Below are positions 9,318-16,628 of a stretch of 64,000 bases of DNA, piece by piece. Under the pieces are notes generated by a model. It saw only the letters and a list, made by a program, of their open reading frames with translations. It had not been told where the DNA came from and did not search any database. Source of the stretch: Pseudooceanicola batsensis HTCC2597 (lineage in GTDB: Bacteria > Pseudomonadota > Alphaproteobacteria > Rhodobacterales > Rhodobacteraceae). The stretch is from assembly GCF_000152725.1 (NCBI RefSeq), contig NZ_CH724131.1, forward strand, positions 3,127,648-3,191,647, in the 5' to 3' direction. A program made the translations under genes and the position numbers. Positions within the stretch are counted from its first letter, which is position 1. Each line of letters starts with the position of its first letter.

Positions 9318-10814
9318 TCAGAACGTCTGGTCGTATTCGCCCACGCCCGGTTCGGTCCGGATCACCGTGTCGATCTCGTTGAAGATCGCGCGCAGTTCCT
9401 CTTCGCTGTCCGAGCTTTCGCAGACCACCACCAGGTTCGGCGTGTTGGACGAGGCCCGCACCAGCCCCCACGACCCGTTGTCCAGGATCACACGCGCACC
9501 GTTCACCGTCACGACCTCCTTGATGGGGCGGCCGGCGAAGGTCTCGCCCGCATCCGCCTTGGCGACCAGCTTTTCCACCAGCCGGTCGAGAATGTCGTAT
9601 TTCTCGGTGTCCGCTGCATAGGGCGACATGGTCGGCGTCGACCAGGTCATCGGCAGGGCCTTGCGCAGGTCCGACATCTTCATGTCCGGGTTGCGGTCCA
9701 TCAGCTTGCAGATCTCGACCGCCACGCGCATCCCGTCGTCATATCCGCGGCCCACGGGCTCGGCCATGAAATAGTGGCCGGACTTCTCGAACCCGGCGAG
9801 CGCGCCCAGTTCGTGCACCCGCCGCTTCATGTGGCTGTGGCCCGTCTTCCAGTAATCCGCCTTGACCCCGTTGGCCTGCAGCTCGGGATCGCTGGCGAAC
9901 AGCCCGGTCGATTTCACATCCGCCACGAAGGTCGAGCCGGGGTAGATCTTGCTGAGGTCGCGGGCCATGATCACGCCCACCTTGTCGGCGAAGATCTCCT
10001 CGCCCTCGTCGTCCACCACGCCACAGCGGTCGCCGTCCCCGTCGAACCCGAGCGCCATGTCCGCCCCGCTTGCCCGGACGCTGTCGGCCATGTCGTGCAG
10101 CATCTCCATCGCCTCGGGGTTGGGGTTGTAGTTGGGGAAGGTGTAGTCGAGCGTGTTGTGGCTATCGACCACCTCGACCCCGATCCGGCGGAACACCTCG
10201 GGCGCGAAGGCCGCCGCGGTGCCGTTGCCGGTGGCGCAGACCACCTTGAGCTTGCGGGACATTCTGAAATCCCCCACGAGGTCCTCGATATAGGCGTTCC
10301 ACACCCCGTCCACGAATTCGTAGGAGCCGCCGGGCGCGGCCTCGCCCTGGCCCTCGAGCACGATTTCCTTCAGCTCGCCCATCTCGTCCGGCCCGTGGGT
10401 CAGCGGCATGGCGAACCCCATCTTCACGCCCGTCCAGCCGTTGGGATTGTGCGAGGCGGTGACCATCGCCACCCCCGGCACGTCCAGATGAAAGGACGAG
10501 AAATAGGCCATCGGCGTGATGCAGGGGCCGATGTCCTTGACCCGGATGCCGGCCTGCATCAGCCCGATGATCAGCGCGTTCTTGATGGCCAGCGAATAGT
10601 CGCGATAGTCGTTGCCGACCGCGATCACCGGCTCGACCCCGCGCCGGCGCATCTGTGTCCCCAGCCCGAGGCCGAGCGCCGTCATCCCCGGCAGATTGAT
10701 CTCGTCCGGGTATTTCCACCGCGCATCGTATTCGCGGAAGCCCGTCGGCTTGATCATCGGGGCGCGCAGGAAGTCCCAGGTGTTCGGCGTCACGTCGGCA
10801 ATCGGTCTGGTCAC
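9318..10814 (-). CDS. Phosphomannomutase/phosphoglucomutase
   Basis: It interconverts hexose 1- and 6-phosphates, feeding sugar nucleotides for capsule, LPS or exopolysaccharide. The 498-residue product belongs to the alpha-D-phosphohexomutase superfamily. The phosphoserine loop is TASHNPNGW with Ser121, the metal-binding loop DGDGDR is at 258-263, and the sugar-binding FEKSGHYF comes later. Translation starts at a GTG at 10814 (MTRPIADVTPNTWDFLRAP), matching relatives, with a weak GAAGAGAGA site. Downstream is a strong terminator. The kpsE/kpsT capsule genes lie immediately upstream on the same strand, consistent with polysaccharide supply, but a 163-base gap argues for its own promoter. Confidence 0.93.
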   Translation of the reverse strand: MTRPIADVTPNTWDFLRAPMIKPTGFREYDARWKYPDEINLPGMTALGLGLGTQMRRRGVEPVIAVGNDYRDYSLAIKNALIIGLMQAGIRVKDIGPCITPMAYFSSFHLDVPGVAMVTASHNPNGWTGVKMGFAMPLTHGPDEMGELKEIVLEGQGEAAPGGSYEFVDGVWNAYIEDLVGDFRMSRKLKVVCATGNGTAAAFAPEVFRRIGVEVVDSHNTLDYTFPNYNPNPEAMEMLHDMADSVRASGADMALGFDGDGDRCGVVDDEGEEIFADKVGVIMARDLSKIYPGSTFVADVKSTGLFASDPELQANGVKADYWKTGHSHMKRRVHELGALAGFEKSGHYFMAEPVGRGYDDGMRVAVEICKLMDRNPDMKMSDLRKALPMTWSTPTMSPYAADTEKYDILDRLVEKLVAKADAGETFAGRPIKEVVTVNGARVILDNGSWGLVRASSNTPNLVVVCESSDSEEELRAIFNEIDTVIRTEPGVGEYDQTF

Positions 10815-10977
10815 GTCAATCTCTCTTCTCTTGGCTGCGGGCCGGGGCGCCCGCGGAATCGTTGCATGAATGCAGGATGGATGTAACGGCTTCTTGCCGC
10901 GGGGTCAGGTCCGAACCGTCTTTGCCCCCGCGCGATGCACGTCGCCGCCCGCTCCTGCTCGTTTTCCCGGCTGCGGC

Positions 10978-12738
10978 TCAGGTCGAGACCTGTTCGCGCA
11001 GGATCGAGGCGGTCAGCGAGATCATCAGGTACACGCCGGACAGGATCAGAAGCGCCAGGACCGTATTCTCGAACTTGCGCGGGTAGGTGGGATCCTGCGC
11101 CGCCACCGGGTTCACCGATGTGGTGAGGTAGCGCACCTGCCGGTTCGCTTCCAGTTCGGTCTGCTTTTCGTTCTGCAGCGCCGACTGCAGGAACAGGTCC
11201 GCCGTGGCGAGATCGGCCTGCGCCATCTGTACACGCGCCGCCTTTTCCGCCAGCGAGGTCTCGCCCGTGGTGGCGTCGGTCATCTTGCCGTTCAGCTCGT
11301 CCAGCAGCGCGCTGAGCCGGCCGATGTCGCCGCGCACGCCGTCGACCTTGGCTTCGTTCGGCCGGCGGTTGTCCAGCAGCGCCTGAAGCTGCAGCTCCTT
11401 TTCCTGCAACTGCACCTCGTAATTCGAGATCTGCGTGCGGAGCGAGGCGATATAGCCCTCGGGATCGACAAAGTTGTCCTCCTGCAGCCTCACCAGCGCC
11501 TCCTGCGCCTCGCGCCTCTCCTCCTTGGCACGTTCCAGGCTCTCGCGCGCGGTGCGCATCCCGTCCTCGCGCTTGCGGCGCGACAGCTCGTCCACCCGTT
11601 CCTCGGCATAGGTGATCAGGTGCTCGGCGAACTGCGCCGAGATGGCCGGATCGGCGGCCGAGACCTCCATCCGGATCACCCCCTCGGTCGGGTCGTAGCT
11701 GATCTTCACGTATTTCTTGTAGAGGCTGTAGGCCTCTTCGTTCGAAGGCGCGCTCTCCAACCGCTGGATCGGGTCGATCCAGTCCTGGCTGAAATGCGCC
11801 TTGAAGCCCATGTCGTCGTCCAGACGGATCATCGCATCCTTGGATTGCAGGTAGCTCTGCACCGCGATGGCGTCCTGGTTGGTCGCGAACTGCGTCCCCT
11901 GAAGCAAACCGCCGATCCCCGACCCGCCCTGGTTGTCGGCCTGCAGGATCAGGAACTCGGCCTTGCTGGCATACATCGGGGTGGCGACGACGTAGAAGTA
12001 ATAGCCCGCCAGGATCGCCGGCGCGAAGACGAAGAACGACAGCCGCGTGAACAGCAGGAGAAGCCGCCGCCGGCGCCGCCGCGCGATGTCGCGCTGGATG
12101 TCCATGATCTCCTTCGCGCGCCGCTCCGCCGGGTTGACCTCGGTCGAGGGCAGGTTGGCCTGATCCAGCGGCGTGGTGCGCGGCAGGCGCTGGTCCGCCC
12201 GGGCCGGAAGTTTGGCCTTGTCCGGTCCGGTCTCGCCCCCCGCGCCGCCCGCGGCGGACCCGGGGACCACCAGTTCCAGCATGTTGGTCGGCTTGAACGG
12301 GTCGATCCCCCGCGCCCGCAACTGCCGCACCGCGTCGAAATCCGAGGTGGGCGCAAGACCGTGCTTCTGCGCCACTCGCCGCGCCATGCGCAACTGCCGG
12401 CCGGTCAGCCCCTCCTGGCGGATCGCGTCGATGTCGGTTTCCGACCGCACCTCCTGCGGCGACGCGACTTCGCCCGCGCGCGTGGCCGGCGTCTCCTGCG
12501 CGGCGTCCCCCGTCGTCTCCTCCGGCGCCTGTTCCGGGGCGCGCGAGGTCCGGCCCTCCTTCAGGGCCGCGAGGGCCGCCGCCCTGCGCCGGGCCACGTC
12601 CGAGATCGAGGGATCGGGAACGGCCCCATCCTCGGCGGGTTGCGCCCCGGGCGTCTCGCCGGTGCGGGGCGTCTGCCCGCCGTCGCCCGAGCCGTTGCGC
12701 CGGATACGGAATTTCCTAGCCTTGGGTTTCGTAGTCAT
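10978..12738 (-). CDS. kpsE: Capsule polysaccharide export inner-membrane protein, KpsE/CtrB-like, with long N-terminal extension
   Basis: A polysaccharide co-polymerase/export protein that links the inner-membrane ABC transporter to the outer-membrane exporter. It has 586 residues against about 380 for classical KpsE. The first 200 or so residues are low-complexity and hydrophilic, with a conserved-looking segment near 108-130 (EGLTGRQLRMARRVAQKHGL). A basic patch (RRRRRR) precedes TM1 at about 226-252. A periplasmic region with Wzz-like start and long coiled coil follows, then TM2 near the C-terminus (TVLALLILSGVYLMISL). The ATG at 12738 overlaps the end of kpsT by 23 bases, so the two are coupled. 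Confidence 0.88.
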   Translation of the reverse strand: MTTKPKARKFRIRRNGSGDGGQTPRTGETPGAQPAEDGAVPDPSISDVARRRAAALAALKEGRTSRAPEQAPEETTGDAAQETPATRAGEVASPQEVRSETDIDAIRQEGLTGRQLRMARRVAQKHGLAPTSDFDAVRQLRARGIDPFKPTNMLELVVPGSAAGGAGGETGPDKAKLPARADQRLPRTTPLDQANLPSTEVNPAERRAKEIMDIQRDIARRRRRRLLLLFTRLSFFVFAPAILAGYYFYVVATPMYASKAEFLILQADNQGGSGIGGLLQGTQFATNQDAIAVQSYLQSKDAMIRLDDDMGFKAHFSQDWIDPIQRLESAPSNEEAYSLYKKYVKISYDPTEGVIRMEVSAADPAISAQFAEHLITYAEERVDELSRRKREDGMRTARESLERAKEERREAQEALVRLQEDNFVDPEGYIASLRTQISNYEVQLQEKELQLQALLDNRRPNEAKVDGVRGDIGRLSALLDELNGKMTDATTGETSLAEKAARVQMAQADLATADLFLQSALQNEKQTELEANRQVRYLTTSVNPVAAQDPTYPRKFENTVLALLILSGVYLMISLTASILREQVST

Positions 12739-13375
12739 AGAGCTGTTTCGCTTCTTCCAAGGTATCGAACATGAACAACTGGCCGCCCATCAGCACGGCG
12801 GCCTCGCTCGCGAATTTCTGCAGCACGTCGGGCTGGTGCGACACGATGATGACGGTCGTGGTGCGCAACCGCTCGCGCAGAATATCGCCCGCCTTGCGGT
12901 TGAATTCCACATCCGTCGAGGACGGCATGCCCTCGTCGATCAGGTACATGTCGAAATCCAGCGCCAGCATCAGCGAGAACGAGAACCGCGCCCGCATCCC
13001 CGAGGAATAGGTGCCGAGCGGCTGGTCGAAATATTCCCCCAGCCCGCAGAGCCAGCGGCAGTAGGCCTCGACATAGTCGGGGTCGAGCCCGTAGACCCGT
13101 GCGATATAGCGTGAGTTCTCCATGGCCGAGTGCTTGTTCACCACGCCCCCCATGAAGCCGAGCGGAAAGGAGATGCGGCAGCCGCGCCGGATCTCGCCCT
13201 CGTCGGGTTTTTCCAGGCCTGCCATCATGTTGATCAGCGTCGTCTTGCCCGTGCCGTTGGGTGCGAGAATGCCCAGGGACCGGCCGAGCTCCACCCGGAA
13301 GGAGACCTTGTCGAGGATCACCTTGTGCTGAGTGCCGGTCCAGAAGGACTTGCTGACATTCTCGAATTCGAGCAT
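12716..13375 (-). CDS. kpsT: Capsule polysaccharide ABC transporter ATP-binding protein
   Basis: ATPase of an ABC-2 type group-2 capsule exporter, 219 residues. The Walker A motif APNGTGKT is at 38-45 (first Gly replaced by Ala, as in some relatives), the ABC signature SSGM at 124-127 (with YSSGMRAR), and Walker B YLIDE at 144-148. The H-loop SHQPD follows. The start MLEFENVSKSFW at 13375 is normal. The gene overlaps kpsE. A kpsM-type permease, the obligate partner, is not adjacent on either side and must be encoded elsewhere. Confidence 0.9.
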   Translation of the reverse strand: MLEFENVSKSFWTGTQHKVILDKVSFRVELGRSLGILAPNGTGKTTLINMMAGLEKPDEGEIRRGCRISFPLGFMGGVVNKHSAMENSRYIARVYGLDPDYVEAYCRWLCGLGEYFDQPLGTYSSGMRARFSFSLMLALDFDMYLIDEGMPSSTDVEFNRKAGDILRERLRTTTVIIVSHQPDVLQKFASEAAVLMGGQLFMFDTLEEAKQLYDYETQG

Positions 13376-13729
13376 CGCTCGCTCCGGATCTGCTCACCCG
13401 CACGCCTTGGCGGAATTTGGTTAACGGCGTCTTGTTTCCGCCAATATGGCGGATTTATCCGGCTCATGCCAAGGAAAGACGTTCATTTGAGGGCAAAATC
13501 ATCCCCATCCGGGACGCGGGGCGCGCCGAAGGTCGCGGGTTCTGAGGCCGGATGTCGTGCCCCGGGTGCGGGGTGGCATGCCGGTCGGCCTCGCGATCCG
13601 TGCGTGCCGGCGCTACCCGGCGTGACCGTCACGTGCGGAGAGGGGGCCTGGTGCGCGAAGCGGGACGTCAGGCGCGCAGAACCTTTCGCGGGCCACCCCG
13701 CCGAGCACGGCGGTCTGGTGCCGCCGCCG
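13376..13729. other. Intergenic region upstream of kpsT
   Basis: 354 bases without a convincing gene. The half nearest kpsT is relatively AT-rich and contains the TTGGCGGAA repeats annotated separately; it should hold the kpsT promoter. The other half, next to the permease stop, is GC-rich and shows nothing recognisable. Confidence 0.5.
13407..13455. promoter_or_regulatory. Candidate operator: three TGGCGGA boxes upstream of kpsT
   Basis: TTGGCGGAA at 13407-13415 is mirrored exactly by TTCCGCCAA at 13436-13444 with a 20-base spacer. The second arm is itself part of the palindrome CCGCCA-ATA-TGGCGG at 13438-13452. The boxes lie 32-80 bases upstream of the kpsT start in an AT-richer patch. A dimeric regulator site is inferred; the regulator is unknown. 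Confidence 0.4.
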
Positions 13730-14788
13730 TCAGCCGATCGTCGGCGCGGCGAGCGACCAGGCGACCCCGGCGGCGAGCGCCCCGATCATCGCCAGCCCCA
13801 CATAGGCCCCGAAGACCCGCGGCTTGACCAGCGCCCAGACCGCCACGGCCGCTGGGATGCAGGTAACGCCGCCGGCCACGACAAAGGACATGGCTGCGCC
13901 CGGCGCCATCCCCTGCGTCAGCAGGCCGTCGACCAGCTGGACCGCCGCATAGCCGTTCAGATAGGCGGGCGCCCCGACGACCGCCCCCAGCAGGATCGGC
14001 ATGAATCCGGTGCCGCCCAGAAGGCCGGCGATCCAGTCGGCCGGGACGTAGGTCAGCATCAGCGACTCGATCAGATAGGCGAGGACCAGCCATTTGAGAA
14101 GGAACAGGGCGTTGTCGGTGACGGCCTCGCGGAACGTGTCGCGCCGCTCGGCGTCGGTCCAGAACTTCCAGACCGGACGCCCCGAGAACGGCGCCTTGAC
14201 GCCACAGCAGCCGCCCACCTTGGGCTTTTCGCGCAGCGGATCGGCGAAGACCGGCGACCGCTTGGCCAGCATCGCCACGAAGCCGCCCAGCAGCCCCACG
14301 CCGACCGCCGCGATGGTCTTGCCGACCGCGAAGGGCAGGCCGAGCGACCCGGCGGTGACCGCGAACATCGCCGGGTCCATCAGGGGCGAGGCCAGCCAGA
14401 AGGCCATCACCGCCGAGAGGGGCGTTCCGACGGCCAGCAGCGCCGCGATGAAGGGGATCACCTCGCAGGAACAGAAGGGCGAGAGCCCGCCCAGCACCGC
14501 GGCCATGACGATCATCCGGGTCTCGCGGCCCTCGAAGGCCCGGGCGAGCGTCGCCTCCGCCCCCGAGGCCTTGAGGTATCCGATCGCCAGCACCGCGACC
14601 AGGATGATCGGCGCCGTATGCCCGAGCGCCCCCGCCGCGAACCCGACCGACGGCCAGAGCTGCGCCGGATCCAGCAGCATCAGCCCCAGCAGGATCAGCG
14701 CGCTCGCCAGCCAGGCTTTGTCGGTCCGTCTCCAGATCTGTCCCAGACCGCCCGGTGTGCCGTGGGTTTGCGTGTCAGCCATGATCAT
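13730..14788 (-). CDS. ArsP/DUF318-type permease with conserved cysteine motifs
   Basis: A 352-residue polytopic membrane protein of the SO_0444/ArsP-like permease family (DUF318/UPF0718). It has about eight or more hydrophobic segments in two halves separated by a loop containing Gly-Gly-Cys194-Cys195-Gly. The first half carries CSCEVIPF (Cys106, Cys108), the family signature that could bind a thiophilic metal or metalloid. ArsP proteins export organoarsenicals; here the substrate is inferred only. The start overlaps the end of the ArsR-type gene by 14 bases (alternative ATG two codons later), so the pair is an operon under ArsR-type control. Confidence 0.85.
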   Translation of the reverse strand: MIMADTQTHGTPGGLGQIWRRTDKAWLASALILLGLMLLDPAQLWPSVGFAAGALGHTAPIILVAVLAIGYLKASGAEATLARAFEGRETRMIVMAAVLGGLSPFCSCEVIPFIAALLAVGTPLSAVMAFWLASPLMDPAMFAVTAGSLGLPFAVGKTIAAVGVGLLGGFVAMLAKRSPVFADPLREKPKVGGCCGVKAPFSGRPVWKFWTDAERRDTFREAVTDNALFLLKWLVLAYLIESLMLTYVPADWIAGLLGGTGFMPILLGAVVGAPAYLNGYAAVQLVDGLLTQGMAPGAAMSFVVAGGVTCIPAAVAVWALVKPRVFGAYVGLAMIGALAAGVAWSLAAPTIG

Positions 14789-15125
14789 GTCCTTCGGGTG
14801 TGATGTCGGGGGCCGCGTCCGCGCAGCATTCGCGCAGCAGGAAGCCGGCGAGATCCCGCAGCTCCTCGTAGGCGACCGCGGCGCAGATGATGCTGCGGCC
14901 CTGCTTCTCCTGCCGCACGAGACCCGCCTGCGCCAGGATCTTCATGTGGTGCGTCAGGGTCGAGCCGGTGATCCCCGTCCGCTCTCCGAGCTGGCCGATG
15001 GTCACGCCCCCGGGCCCGGCCCGCACGAGGGTCCGAAGCACCGTCAGCCGCTGCTCGCTCCCCAGGGCGGCAAAGGTCGAGGCAGCCTGTTCCAGCCGCA
15101 GGTCCGTGTCGGAAATCATTTTCAT
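14775..15125 (-). CDS. ArsR/SmtB-family transcriptional regulator
   Basis: A 116-residue winged-helix repressor. The HTH is at about 41-66 (VTIGQLGERTGITGSTLTHHMKILAQAGLV), followed by the wing (KQGRSIICAAV). Possible metal ligands are the C-terminal Cys-Cys pair in LRECCADA and the terminal HDHG; the classical ELCVCDL metal motif of ArsR is absent. The ATG at 15125 is chosen (MKMISDTDLRL); Met3 is an alternative. An inverted repeat overlaps the start, suggesting autorepression. The permease gene is the probable co-regulated target. Confidence 0.9.
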   Translation of the reverse strand: MKMISDTDLRLEQAASTFAALGSEQRLTVLRTLVRAGPGGVTIGQLGERTGITGSTLTHHMKILAQAGLVRQEKQGRSIICAAVAYEELRDLAGFLLRECCADAAPDITPEGHDHG

Positions 15126-15145
15126 GATTCTAGAAGTATCGAATC
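15126..15145. promoter_or_regulatory. Candidate ArsR operator
   Basis: Inverted arms GATTC (15126-15130) and GAATC (15141-15145) flank TAGAAGTATC in the otherwise GC-rich 105-base gap between the divergent ArsR and uracil-DNA glycosylase-like genes. It abuts the ArsR start codon, a usual place for an autoregulatory ArsR/SmtB site. Confidence 0.4.
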
Positions 15146-15230
15146 GGCGGCGGCCACGCAAGGACATTTCGCCAACCCTCGAAATGAACCCGCCCTTTAC
15201 GCCGCCCGGCCGGGATGCATCTTTCCCCCC

Positions 15231-15818
15231 ATGACCGACCTGCCGTCCGAGATCAGCGCCTGCCGCATATGCGCCGACCGCTTCGCCGCCACGGCGACCC
15301 GGCACCGGCCGCGGCCCGTCCCGTGGTTCCGCCCGACGGCGCGGCTTCTGATCGCCGGGCAGGCGCCCGGGCTTCAGGTGCACGAAAAGGGTCGGCCCTT
15401 CGACGACCGGTCCGGCGACCGGCTGCGCGACTGGCTGGGGATCGACCGCGACACCTTCTATGACCTGAACCGGGTCGCGGTGGTGCCGATGGCCTTCTGC
15501 TTTCCCGGCTACGATGCCAGGGGGTCTGACCTGCCGCCGCCCCGCATCTGCGCCGAGACATGGCACGACCGGGTCCTTGCCGCGCTGCCGCAGTTGCGCC
15601 TGCGCATCCTGATCGGGGCTCACGCCCAGCGATGGCACCTGGGTGCCAAGGGGCGGGTGACGGATACCGTCCGCGCCTTCCGCGACCATCTGCCGGGGGC
15701 CATCCCCTTGCCTCATCCCTCGTGGCGCAATACCGGATGGCTGAAACGCAACCCCTGGTTCGAGACCGAGCTGCTGCCGGTCCTGCGTGAGAAAGTGAAG
15801 GACGCGCTCGGTGACTGA
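15231..15818 (+). CDS. Uracil-DNA glycosylase family protein
   Basis: A 195-residue protein of the UDG superfamily. Motif A is GQAPG at 43-47 (the water-activating region), and motif B is HPSWRN at 162-167. An N-terminal Cys11-x2-Cys14 is present, but the full four-cysteine set of the iron-sulfur family 4/5 enzymes is not obvious. Many relatives are annotated only as UDG family, and some may not excise uracil. The ATG at 15231 is the natural start. The end overlaps the SseB-like gene by 8 bases. Confidence 0.8.
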   Translation: MTDLPSEISACRICADRFAATATRHRPRPVPWFRPTARLLIAGQAPGLQVHEKGRPFDDRSGDRLRDWLGIDRDTFYDLNRVAVVPMAFCFPGYDARGSDLPPPRICAETWHDRVLAALPQLRLRILIGAHAQRWHLGAKGRVTDTVRAFRDHLPGAIPLPHPSWRNTGWLKRNPWFETELLPVLREKVKDALGD

Positions 15819-16602
15819 GACCACCCCCATAGACGCCGCCCATGCCGCGATGGAGGCCGCCCCCGAGGACGACGCGGCCCGCCTGCGGTTTTACGAACGG
15901 CTGGCCGACAGCGAACTCTACCTGATGCTGACGCAGGAGGCGCGGGACGACACCGTGACGCCCGACCTCTTCGACCTGCCCGAGGCGACCTTTGCGCTGG
16001 TCTTCGACCGCGAGGACCGGCTCTCGGGCTTTGCGGGGCGGGCGGTGCCCTATGCCGCCCTCTCCGGCCGGGCCATCGCGGCGATGCTGGCGGGGCAGGG
16101 GATCGGTCTGGGGCTCAACCTCGACGTGGCCCCCTCGGCCATCCTGATCCCGCCCGCCGCCGTCGACTGGCTCGCCGCGACCCTGTCGGCCAGCCCCGAC
16201 GAGGTCGAGGAGCGCATCGCCGAATTCACCCGCCCCGGCGATCTGCCCGAGGTCCTGCTTTCGGCGCTCGACACCAAGCTCGCCATGTCGGCCGGGCTGG
16301 CGCGCACGGCCTACCTCGTCGGCACGGTTTCGGAGAACGGGGCGCGCGGCCATCTGCTGGCCTTCGTCGACGCGGTCGAGGGCGCGCAGGAGGCCCTGGC
16401 CAAGGCGGCGGGCGAGGCGCTGACCTTCTCGGGGCTCGATGCGGGCGTGCTCGACGTCGCGTTCTTCGCGGCAACGGATCCGGCGGCCGCGCGCCTCGCC
16501 CGGCACGGGCTGCGCTTCGATCTTCCCGAGCCGCCCGCCCCCCGACGGGTCGAGCGCATCGCCCCCGGCTCGGATCCGGAGAAACCGCCGAAGCTTCGGT
16601 AG
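15811..16602 (+). CDS. SseB-family protein
   Basis: A 263-residue soluble protein with the SseB N-terminal fold over about residues 1-125 (starting TPIDAAHAAMEAAPEDDAARLRFYERLADSELY). The C-terminal half may be a related domain (AYLVGTVSENGARGHLLAFVDA). In Rhodobacterales such proteins are standalone and of unknown function; the enhanced serine-sensitivity name comes from E. coli. Translation starts at a GTG at 15811 inside the end of the uracil-DNA glycosylase-family gene, indicating coupling. Confidence 0.75.
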   Translation: MTETTPIDAAHAAMEAAPEDDAARLRFYERLADSELYLMLTQEARDDTVTPDLFDLPEATFALVFDREDRLSGFAGRAVPYAALSGRAIAAMLAGQGIGLGLNLDVAPSAILIPPAAVDWLAATLSASPDEVEERIAEFTRPGDLPEVLLSALDTKLAMSAGLARTAYLVGTVSENGARGHLLAFVDAVEGAQEALAKAAGEALTFSGLDAGVLDVAFFAATDPAAARLARHGLRFDLPEPPAPRRVERIAPGSDPEKPPKLR

Positions 16603-16628
16603 GGCCGGACCGGGCGGACCCTCCCCGC

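Noticed and set aside
12716..12738. kpsT-kpsE overlap as a frameshift or fusion
   Set aside because: Both genes are complete with proper start and end; the 23-base overlap is ordinary translational coupling.
13130..14803. 557-codon plus-strand open frame opposite kpsT and the ArsP-like permease
   Set aside because: Antisense shadow; composition is Arg/Gly/Asp/Gln-biased with no family, while the minus-strand genes have clear motifs.
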